From positions 1-37,919 of the forward strand of contig CAXQRU010000014.1 of NCBI GenBank assembly GCA_964226685.1: 37,919 nt of DNA, written 5' to 3'. Below the pieces are notes generated by a model that was given only the letters and a program-made list of their open reading frames with translations, did no database searches and was not told where the DNA came from. Position 1 is the stretch's first letter. Every line of letters begins with the position of its first letter. Shown here piece by piece: positions 16,508-24,151 of this stretch. The position numbers and the translations under genes are program-made. The DNA is from CAXQRU01 sp964226685 (GTDB taxonomy: Bacteria > Pseudomonadota > Gammaproteobacteria > Pseudomonadales > Cellvibrionaceae).

Positions 16508-16547
16508 AATTGAGGTGACTATCGTTAAATTGAGGTGACTATCGTTA
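16508..16547 (+). repeat. Perfect 20-bp tandem duplication upstream of the ABC operon
   Basis: AATTGAGGTGACTATCGTTA occurs twice in direct tandem (16508-16527 and 16528-16547), just 6 bases before the first ATG of the binding-protein gene. Each copy includes GAGGTGA, a strong Shine-Dalgarno-like sequence, but the nearer one is 15 bases from that ATG. It lies between divergent genes, so it could be a double operator, a duplicated ribosome-binding region or a recent slip duplication. Confidence 0.9.
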
Positions 16548-16553
16548 AAAAGA

Positions 16554-18770
16554 ATGGATATAATAGCTCTCTATGCAATTCCCCCTATCACTTGGAGTTT
16601 TTGGTTGAAGGCACTTTTGTCCATTATTTTTGGTTGTTGTCTTGCACCCATCGTGTTGGCGAGCTGGAATAATCCTTATCCAGCATCTGAGGCAAATGCC
16701 AATACCCTCTATTCTGTTTTTACTGAGAGACCCAAATATCTCGACCCTGCCCGAGCATACAGCTCAACTGAATATGTATTTCTCGGCCAAATTTATGAAC
16801 CGCCCTTGCAATACCACTACCTGTTCAGGCCTTATCAATTGGAAGAACAAACTCTCGAAAAAATGCCTGAAGTGATTTTTTACAATGAACAAGGTCAAGC
16901 CTTATCAGTGCAAGACGTGAATAGTCAAAATCTTGAGGTCGCCTATACTGAATATCATCTAACGTTCAAAAAAGGGATCTTGTACCAACCTCACCCAGCC
17001 TTTGCTAAGAATGAAAACGGTGAATATTACTACCACAACTTATCTGAAAGTCAGGGCAGCCAATATCACACCATTGCTGACTTTGAACACACTGGAACCC
17101 GGGAATTAACCGCTCACGATTATGCCAACCAAATAAAACGTATTGCCAACCCTAGCGTGCACTCACCCATTAGTGGTTTGATGCAAGGCTATATTGTTGG
17201 CCTAAAAACGTTGAATCAACAACTGAAGGAACATAACGAACAGCACTCTCTTAGCTACAATGACTACCTTGACCTCAGGCAGTTCGATGTGGATGGAGTC
17301 AAGGTGGTCAACGATTACGAACTCATTATTCGAATTAACGGCCGATACCCACAGTTCAAGTATTGGCTGGCTATGCCATTTTTTGCCCCCATACCATGGG
17401 AGGCTGATCGTTTCTACACTCAACCAGGCTTTGAAAAAAATAATATCAGCTTGCACTGGTATCCTGTTGGCACCGGCGCCTATATGCTGACAGAAAATAA
17501 TCCAAATTTGCGCATGGTACTTGAAAAAAACCCACATTTTAGGGAGCAAACCTACCCAACTGAGGGGGAGCCTGGTGATAAAGAAAATGGCTTGCTTGAT
17601 GATGCTGGCAAAACCATTCCATTTATCGACAAAGTCGTTTTTATGCGAGAAAAGGAATCGATCCCAGCCTGGAATAAATTTTTACAGGGTTACTTTGATG
17701 CGTCTAGTATTAGCTCAGACAGTTTTGATAGTGCTGTCAATTACAGTGCCAGCGGCAATATTGGCCTAACCGATAGCATGATAGAGAAAAATATTGAACT
17801 CAATACCGCTGTTGACACCAGTATTTTTTATCTCGGTTTTAATATGCTGGACTCCATTGTGGGAGGCGACTCAGAGCGTGCGCGCTTACTGCGACAAGCC
17901 ATATCTATAGTCATCGACTATGAAGAATACATTTCTATCTTTCAAAATGGTCGTGGGGTGGCCGCCCAAGGGCCTATTCCTCCTGGCTTGTTTGGCTACA
18001 AAGAGGGTGAAGCTGGCATCAACCCCTATGTGTATAATTGGGAAAATGGCCGCCCTAAGCGCAAAGCGGTTTATGAGGCTAAAGCCTTACTTGAAAAAGC
18101 CGGCTACAAAGATGGCATCGATCCCAAAACTGGAAAGCCACTGATACTCTATTTTGAATCCGTTGATTCCGGCCCGGACAGTAAAGCACGCCTTAACTGG
18201 CTCAGAAAACAATTTAAAAAACTCAACATTGATTTGGTCATTCGCCCCTCAGATTACAACCGTTTTCAGGAGAAAATGAAAAAAGGCGTTGCTCAAATTT
18301 TCTTTTGGGGTTGGAATGCGGACTACCCAGACCCTGAAAATTTTCTATTTCTGTTTCATAGTCAACAAGGAAAAGTGGATCATCTTGGTGAAAATGCCGC
18401 CAACTACGCTAACCCCGAATTCGATCAGCTTTTTGATCAAATGAAGAATATGCCCAATTCTCCCGAACGACTCGCCATCATTGATCAAATGGTTGAAATT
18501 TTAAGGCGCGATGCCCCTTGGGTATTTAGCTTGCATACCAAAACCTTTGTGTTAAAACACAGTTGGCTTAAAAACTATAAGCCCTTCTTAATGACAAACA
18601 CCGGTACGATTAAATATCGTCGAATTGATACTGATTTGCGCCAAAACTTGCGCGAACAATGGAACCAGCCAATTGTCTGGCCCTTAATCATCACAGTCAT
18701 TCTCATCGTACTGCTGATTGCTCCTGCTGTATTGGCCTACCGCAAACATCAAAGGAGCCGCGCACTGTGA
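16554..18770 (+). CDS. Peptide-type ABC importer substrate-binding protein (SBP family 5), C-terminally anchored
   Basis: A family-5 extracellular solute-binding protein that should deliver peptides or similar ligands to the permeases encoded next. Evidence: NTLYSVFTERPKYLDPARAYSS at the mature start, WYPVGTGAYMLTENNPNLRMVLEKNPHF mid-protein, FFWGWNADYPDPENFLFLFHS near 585, and the RRDAPWVFSLHTKTFVL end. At 738 residues it is longer than usual (about 500-600). Unusually it ends in a membrane helix, PLIITVILIVLLIAPAVLAY, with a basic tail, so it is probably tethered to the inner membrane. The start is uncertain. The ATG at 16554 gives an odd N-terminus, whereas a TTG at 16605 has GGAG 7 bases upstream and yields a classical signal peptide, MKALLSIIFGCCLAPIVLA. 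The stop overlaps the next start (GTGA). Confidence 0.88.
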   Translation: MDIIALYAIPPITWSFWLKALLSIIFGCCLAPIVLASWNNPYPASEANANTLYSVFTERPKYLDPARAYSSTEYVFLGQIYEPPLQYHYLFRPYQLEEQTLEKMPEVIFYNEQGQALSVQDVNSQNLEVAYTEYHLTFKKGILYQPHPAFAKNENGEYYYHNLSESQGSQYHTIADFEHTGTRELTAHDYANQIKRIANPSVHSPISGLMQGYIVGLKTLNQQLKEHNEQHSLSYNDYLDLRQFDVDGVKVVNDYELIIRINGRYPQFKYWLAMPFFAPIPWEADRFYTQPGFEKNNISLHWYPVGTGAYMLTENNPNLRMVLEKNPHFREQTYPTEGEPGDKENGLLDDAGKTIPFIDKVVFMREKESIPAWNKFLQGYFDASSISSDSFDSAVNYSASGNIGLTDSMIEKNIELNTAVDTSIFYLGFNMLDSIVGGDSERARLLRQAISIVIDYEEYISIFQNGRGVAAQGPIPPGLFGYKEGEAGINPYVYNWENGRPKRKAVYEAKALLEKAGYKDGIDPKTGKPLILYFESVDSGPDSKARLNWLRKQFKKLNIDLVIRPSDYNRFQEKMKKGVAQIFFWGWNADYPDPENFLFLFHSQQGKVDHLGENAANYANPEFDQLFDQMKNMPNSPERLAIIDQMVEILRRDAPWVFSLHTKTFVLKHSWLKNYKPFLMTNTGTIKYRRIDTDLRQNLREQWNQPIVWPLIITVILIVLLIAPAVLAYRKHQRSRAL

Positions 18771-19744
18771 TTAGCTATATTATTCGCCGCATCTTATACG
18801 CGATCCCCATATTAATTACGGTGAATATTTTAACGTTTGTATTGTTCTTTTTTATCAACTCACCCGATGATATTGCAAGAGCGCAACTGGGTGAGCGTCG
18901 CGTCACAGTTGAAGCTATCGATCAATGGAAAGCCGAACGCGGTTATGATAAGCCACTACTATTTAATAGTGAGGCCGAAGGACTTAAAAAAATATCAGAG
19001 ACAATTTTTTTCGAAAAGTCGATCAAAATGATGGTCTTTGATTTCGGTTCATCTGATAGTGGGCGCAATATAAACTCTGACATCAGCCAGCGCATGTGGC
19101 CCAGCTTAGCTATTGCCATTCCATCGCTGATTGTCGGTATTATGTTAAACATTAGCATCGCTTTAATGATTGTGTTTTTTAGGCATACTGCCATTGATAC
19201 CACAGCTGTTATTATTTGCGTCATCTTGATGTCAATCTCATCGCTATTTTACATCATTGGCGGGCAGTACTTACTCAGTAAAACCTGGCATCTGATGCCG
19301 ATATCGGGCTATGACACCGGGCTCGATGGTCTTAAATTTCTAATATTGCCGGTGGTGATTGGCGTCATTGGCGGTATTGGTCAAGGTGTACGCTGGTATC
19401 GAACGCTCTTCTTAGAAGAAATCAGTAAAGATTATGTGCGAACTGCCAAAGCAAAAGGACTCAGCGAACTGAGAGTGTTGTTTAAACATGTTCTCAATAA
19501 CGCCCTCATTCCTATTTTAACCGGTGTGGTTGTGATCCTCCCCTTGCTCTTTATGGGCAGCTTATTAACGGAGTCTTTTTTCAGTATTCCAGGCTTAGGC
19601 AGCTATACCATCGAGGGCATTTTACGTCAAGATTTTGCCATCGTGCGCTCAATGGTTTATTTAGGCTCTGTACTCTATATTGTAGGATTAATCCTAACCG
19701 ATATCTCCTATACCATTGCCGACCCACGAGTGAGACTGAATTAA
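18767..19744 (+). CDS. Peptide ABC importer permease, YejB/DppB class
   Basis: A 325-residue inner-membrane permease. The GTG at 18767 is chosen because AAAGGAG precedes it by 9 bases and the protein then begins MISYIIRRILYAIPILITV, the characteristic first helix of DppB/OppB/YejB proteins. The coupling-helix EAA-type motif is YVRTAKAKGLSELRVLFKHVL near residues 223-243, and FSIPGLGSYTIEGI closes the core. The GTG overlaps the TGA of the binding-protein gene, and the stop overlaps the next start as TAATG, so the four genes are translationally coupled. Substrate unknown; the closest E. coli analogue by architecture is YejABEF. Confidence 0.93.
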   Translation: MISYIIRRILYAIPILITVNILTFVLFFFINSPDDIARAQLGERRVTVEAIDQWKAERGYDKPLLFNSEAEGLKKISETIFFEKSIKMMVFDFGSSDSGRNINSDISQRMWPSLAIAIPSLIVGIMLNISIALMIVFFRHTAIDTTAVIICVILMSISSLFYIIGGQYLLSKTWHLMPISGYDTGLDGLKFLILPVVIGVIGGIGQGVRWYRTLFLEEISKDYVRTAKAKGLSELRVLFKHVLNNALIPILTGVVVILPLLFMGSLLTESFFSIPGLGSYTIEGILRQDFAIVRSMVYLGSVLYIVGLILTDISYTIADPRVRLN

Positions 19745-21156
19745 TGGTCATTGGTGACGTCAAGTTCAATTTATTCTATACCGACATGTTGTTGTTTTTG
19801 TTGCTGATCGTGATTGGCAGCTACTTTTTATACGCAAGAAAACACGAGCATATGATTGCTCCTTGGCGACGACTAGCCAAAGGAGCCATTGCAATGGGAT
19901 CTTTGGCTATATTGCTCTGTTATCTAGCCGTCGCGGTAGTTGATTCCATCCGCTTTCAAATCAATACCAGTGAGACTCAAGAACCCATTTATGGCCCTAG
20001 CACCACACTGTTAGACTACTGGCTACAGCCCCTTAAAGATCGACACGAAAAAACTTACTCCGCACCTTTTGCCACCCACCTATACAGTAAAGAAGCGATA
20101 GAGCAACCCGATGGTACGATAATAAGGGATTTTCCTAGATTAGATTATGGTGGGATTCATCTTCTAAAAAGCGGTCAATCTATGAGCCACGATATACTCT
20201 CTCGAAGTGGCCTCGGTTTGGCATATGGACTTGTAGTGAGCGCAATGATCTTGTTGTTATTAGCTTTGCGTTTAAAAATAAAATATGACTCTAGCTATCG
20301 ACAGCATGTCTCTGACATTATCTTTAATCGAAGCCGAGCTAACTGGCGCGCGTTCTGGTTGGTATTGAGTCTGGTTATTATCATCAGCTTTATCGTTGGT
20401 GTACTGAGTACCGCTTACCACGTTTTAGGGACGGATAAGATTGGCGAAAGCGTGCTTTATCAATCCATCAAAAGTATACGTACGGGTATTTTAATAGGCA
20501 CCTTAACTACTTTAGTGATGCTGCCTTTTGCCATACTCATGGGCATCAGTGCGGGTTATTTTCGTGGCTGGGTGGACGATATCATCCAGTTTTTGTACAC
20601 CACCTTGAACTCGATTCCTGGTGTGCTACTCATCGCCTCCGTGATTTTGATGCTGCAAGTTTACTTAGATAATAATGTCGATCAAAACACTCCTCTTGCC
20701 GAACGAGCTGACTTACGGCTGCTGTTCCTCTGCATGGTGCTCGGCATCACCAGTTGGACAGGGCTATGTCGCTACCTTAGAGCGGAGTCATTGAAACTTC
20801 GTGAGATGGATTATATTGCCGCCGCTCGCAGCTTAGGTGTGAGTCATGCCACCATCATTACTAGGCACATACTTCCCAATGTGATGCATATTGTTTTGAT
20901 TACCGTGGTGATTGACTTCAGTGGCTTGGTGCTAGCCGAAGCCGTTCTCGCCTATGTGCAAGTGGGTGTTGACCCAACCACTGAAAGCTGGGGCAATATG
21001 ATCAATAGCGCACGTTTGGAAATGGCCAGAGATCCTGTAGTTTGGTGGTCACTGTCCGCCGCCTTCTTCTTTATGCTGACTTTGGTTCTGGCTGCCAATT
21101 TACTCTCTGATGCTGTTCGCGATGCACTTGACCCAAGAGGTGAGCATGACCGATAA
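19744..21156 (+). CDS. Peptide ABC importer permease, YejE/DppC class, with long N-terminal extension
   Basis: The second permease. 470 residues against about 300-340 for typical DppC/YejE proteins. The conventional permease core starts near residue 230 (YQSIKSIRTGILIGTLTTLV) and has the EAA motif YIAAARSLGVSHATIITRHI and the TESWGNMINSAR ending. Ahead of it are about 200 extra residues with two N-terminal helices (MLLFLLLIVIGSYFLYA and AIAMGSLAILLCYLAVAVV), a roughly 90-residue probably periplasmic loop and two more helices. YejE-type proteins have a loop before their core, but this one is much longer. It may contact the anchored binding protein; that is an inference. Confidence 0.9.
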   Translation: MVIGDVKFNLFYTDMLLFLLLIVIGSYFLYARKHEHMIAPWRRLAKGAIAMGSLAILLCYLAVAVVDSIRFQINTSETQEPIYGPSTTLLDYWLQPLKDRHEKTYSAPFATHLYSKEAIEQPDGTIIRDFPRLDYGGIHLLKSGQSMSHDILSRSGLGLAYGLVVSAMILLLLALRLKIKYDSSYRQHVSDIIFNRSRANWRAFWLVLSLVIIISFIVGVLSTAYHVLGTDKIGESVLYQSIKSIRTGILIGTLTTLVMLPFAILMGISAGYFRGWVDDIIQFLYTTLNSIPGVLLIASVILMLQVYLDNNVDQNTPLAERADLRLLFLCMVLGITSWTGLCRYLRAESLKLREMDYIAAARSLGVSHATIITRHILPNVMHIVLITVVIDFSGLVLAEAVLAYVQVGVDPTTESWGNMINSARLEMARDPVVWWSLSAAFFFMLTLVLAANLLSDAVRDALDPRGEHDR

Positions 21157-22813
21157 CACCCTGCTCAATGTCAACAATTTAGTCCTGCAAATTCGTAGCG
21201 AACAGACAGCCAACGTAATCAAAGGCATCAGCTTTAGCATCAAAGCGGGAGAGACTTTTGCACTCGTTGGTGAAAGCGGTAGCGGTAAATCCATGACGGC
21301 ATTCTCGATTACCCGTCTGCTGCCATCTGCAGCACAAATTGTCGAGGGTAGTATTGAATTCAAAGGCATCGATTTATTGCGTCTTTCAGAGGCTCAAATG
21401 CAAAAAGTCAGAGGCCGGGGAATATCGATGATTTTCCAAGAGCCGATGAACTCCCTAAACCCAGTAATGACCATCGGAAAACAAATCGCTGAAGCAGTGC
21501 GCAACGCGCACCCCAATTATTCTCGTGGCAAAATTGAGGCCGATGTCCTAGAGCTATTAAAATTGGTCAAAATTAAAGATGCTGAAAGACGACAACATGA
21601 ATATCCGCATCAATTTTCTGGCGGTATGCGTCAACGAGTAATGATAGCCATCGCACTGGCCGGCGAGCCACAGCTTCTGATCGCCGATGAGCCAACCACA
21701 GCATTGGATGTGACCATTCAAGCTGAGATTCTTGATTTGATCGAAGAAATACAGCAAAAACGAAATATGTCTGTATTGCTGATCACTCATGATCTCGGAG
21801 TGGTTCATCAAGTGGCCGATCGTGTCGGCGTTATGCGCTCTGGTGAGCTTTTAGAAATTTCTGAATGCTCACAGTTTTTTAAGAGTCCGCAACATCCATA
21901 CAGCCAACAATTATTTGATGCTATCCCTAGCCTTGCCAAACGCGGTCAACGATTGGTCTCCGTCAACGAAACCCAAATGGAAGCGTTAGAATCGAAAGAG
22001 CCTATTAGTCATTCAAACAACCCTATTCTTACGGTGAAGGGTCTCAAAACCTACTTCCCCATCAAAAAGGGCGTATTCAAGCGAACTGTTGGACATGTCA
22101 AAGCTGTAGATAACGTCTCATTTTCGCTGATGCCAGGTAAGACCTTGGCCTTAGTGGGTGAGTCCGGCTCTGGTAAAACCAGTCTCGCCAAAAGTGTGAT
22201 TCGATTATTAGAACCTTATGGCGGCCAGATACAATTTGCAGATAAAAATATTGCAGGGCTTAACAACCGAGCCATGAAACAGCTCCGCTCCGATTTACAA
22301 ATTATCTTTCAAGACCCCTACTCCTCAATGAACCCACGCATGTTGGTGAGAGATATTTTAAGTGAGGGCATGAAAGCCTTAGGCGTTGGCTCCAAAGCCA
22401 CTTATGAAGCACGTATGGTCGAGTTGCTTGAACTCGTCGGTTTAGAGCGCAGCAGTTTAAACCGCTATCCACACCAGTTTTCCGGAGGACAACGTCAACG
22501 GATTTCTATTGCGAGAGCCTTGGCGGTTGATCCCAAGGTCATTATTTGCGATGAGCCAACGAGCGCCCTGGACGTCTCAGTACAAGCGCAAATTTTAAAT
22601 TTATTAAAAGATCTACAACAACAGCTTGGGCTTTCTTATTTATTTATCACACACAATATGTCAGTCGTGAGTTATATCGCCGATGATATTGCCGTGATGT
22701 ACAACGGTAAAGTGGTTGAACATGGAACCGTTGAGGATGTGATTTTACGGCCTACGAATGAGTACACGAAAACGCTGATGTCGGCGGTGCCAGAGCTATA
22801 TAAGGCGCAATAA
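21146..22813 (+). CDS. Peptide ABC importer ATPase with two fused nucleotide-binding domains (YejF-like)
   Basis: 555 residues carrying two complete ATPase domains. Domain 1: Walker A GESGSGKSM, signature FSGGMRQRV and Walker B LLIADEPTTALD. Domain 2: GESGSGKTS, FSGGQRQRI and VIICDEPTSALD, followed by ITHNMSVVSYIAD. The linker between the two (HPYSQQLFDAIPSL) is the OppD/DppD-type end of the first half. The ATG at 21146 follows AGAGGTGA closely and overlaps the permease stop by 11 bases. Fusion of the OppD- and OppF-type halves is the YejF/NikDE-like form, so this protein alone powers the transporter. Confidence 0.95.
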   Translation: MTDNTLLNVNNLVLQIRSEQTANVIKGISFSIKAGETFALVGESGSGKSMTAFSITRLLPSAAQIVEGSIEFKGIDLLRLSEAQMQKVRGRGISMIFQEPMNSLNPVMTIGKQIAEAVRNAHPNYSRGKIEADVLELLKLVKIKDAERRQHEYPHQFSGGMRQRVMIAIALAGEPQLLIADEPTTALDVTIQAEILDLIEEIQQKRNMSVLLITHDLGVVHQVADRVGVMRSGELLEISECSQFFKSPQHPYSQQLFDAIPSLAKRGQRLVSVNETQMEALESKEPISHSNNPILTVKGLKTYFPIKKGVFKRTVGHVKAVDNVSFSLMPGKTLALVGESGSGKTSLAKSVIRLLEPYGGQIQFADKNIAGLNNRAMKQLRSDLQIIFQDPYSSMNPRMLVRDILSEGMKALGVGSKATYEARMVELLELVGLERSSLNRYPHQFSGGQRQRISIARALAVDPKVIICDEPTSALDVSVQAQILNLLKDLQQQLGLSYLFITHNMSVVSYIADDIAVMYNGKVVEHGTVEDVILRPTNEYTKTLMSAVPELYKAQ

Positions 22814-22858
22814 TACTATTCTCCGTTTAAGCTTTACGACTAATTCTCTCTAGCCCGA

Positions 22859-24151
22859 TCAAAGGCTAATGTCATCATTTAAATGGCGCAGCTCTGACAA
22901 AACACGCTCATCCAACCGCTGGACATATTCTCTATATTCATTTGACTTGTCCAAATCTCCCATTTTTTTGTAAGCAATTGATAAAAAGAAATAGCTGATT
23001 GCCTTATCGTAGTTATCTTGATCACCCAAGCCTTGCAATAACTTGTCGATCATATCCACCCCCTGCATTGGGTCATCATAACAGATAAGAGCCGATGCTC
23101 TAGTGCCGACAACCGATGGCTCCCAAGGAACAAGCGTCACGGCCTGATGCGAATACTCTAAGGCTCTATCACTATTTTTCGAACCCAGGCAGCACAAGGC
23201 ATAGGCAATATTATTCAGGGTAATGGCTTTTACATACTCATCATATTTAGAAGGCTCTTCCTCTATAAGCTCCAGTGTTTTTTCAGACCAATAACTAAAC
23301 TGCCGATAATCGTGTTCTTTTTCATAAGCCATGCCTAAAAACTGACACAGCAACGGCGAACGTTCGTAATCATCACATTGTTTGATGAACGCTACCAACT
23401 CTTTAAAATCTCGACGAATATAAAAAGCATGAGCCATATTCAATTGATAAGGAAGGCTATCTCGAAAAGATTCTCCGTTTAGCAAGTGTCTTATTTGTTC
23501 ACCATCCGATGGCATTTGCGCATTACCATTTGGCCAAAATGTAAAAAATGCAAAGTAGGCATTCACAGAGCCATTGATGAACCAAAAAATTTTCCAAGCA
23601 TCACTAAGAGATTCTTTATAGGTAAAAAATATTCCAAAAGAAATTAAGCACAAAATAAAATTAATGACGCCACCTGCCGATAGCATGATTAAATGACGCC
23701 ACTTATGTTGCTTTTCAGCGGGAAAGGCACAGTAAGCCAAACCCAAGGTTGGAGAGCTACAAAATTGCCAAACCGTTTTGCGAGTGGTCACCGAAAACAG
23801 AACCACCCCTTCACCAAACACAACAATTGGGCAAATCCCTCCAAGTAGCCTTGATGAAACATAGTGACCTAGCTCATGAAGAACGATACTGATATACATC
23901 ATCGGCACTAACCAAAATGCAATGATAAAAAGGTACAAAAACTCCAACTTAGGAAAAGTGAACACGAAATAATGTAAGAGCGGTAAGGTAATCACTGTTA
24001 ACAACCATAGCCACTTCCCACGAGCACTCACTCTATGAGATTGACATTGTGGACATGCATGAGTGTTGGTTTTTGACAGTGCTACAAAATGCTGAATCAG
24101 CTCTGACGTTACGCCACAAAAATCACAGGTAATAGTCGGTTTTCTACTCAT
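22859..24151 (-). CDS. Membrane M50-type metalloprotease with N-terminal zinc ribbon and TPR-like tail
   Basis: 430 residues. A four-Cys zinc ribbon opens the protein (CDFC at 9-12, CPQC at 33-36). Membrane helices follow, one of them leading straight into HELGH (92-96), the zinc-binding motif of site-2 proteases. A second membrane segment ends WPNGNAQMPSDGEQI near residue 210, matching the NxxP...DG motif that supplies the third metal ligand, so the active site looks intact. The last 200 residues are helical repeats of TPR type (YAFFYIRRDFKEL-like and DRALEYSHQAVTLVPWEPS). It could be an intramembrane protease with a protein-binding tail; substrate unknown. Its ATG overlaps the metH stop by 8 bases, so it is translationally coupled to methionine synthase, an unexpected partner. 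Confidence 0.75.
   Translation of the reverse strand: MSRKPTITCDFCGVTSELIQHFVALSKTNTHACPQCQSHRVSARGKWLWLLTVITLPLLHYFVFTFPKLEFLYLFIIAFWLVPMMYISIVLHELGHYVSSRLLGGICPIVVFGEGVVLFSVTTRKTVWQFCSSPTLGLAYCAFPAEKQHKWRHLIMLSAGGVINFILCLISFGIFFTYKESLSDAWKIFWFINGSVNAYFAFFTFWPNGNAQMPSDGEQIRHLLNGESFRDSLPYQLNMAHAFYIRRDFKELVAFIKQCDDYERSPLLCQFLGMAYEKEHDYRQFSYWSEKTLELIEEEPSKYDEYVKAITLNNIAYALCCLGSKNSDRALEYSHQAVTLVPWEPSVVGTRASALICYDDPMQGVDMIDKLLQGLGDQDNYDKAISYFFLSIAYKKMGDLDKSNEYREYVQRLDERVLSELRHLNDDISL

Noticed and set aside
16554..22813. Specific assignment as the microcin C / YejABEF importer
   Set aside because: The fused ATPase and gene order match Yej, but the binding protein and one permease differ strongly in size and topology, so the substrate cannot be inferred.
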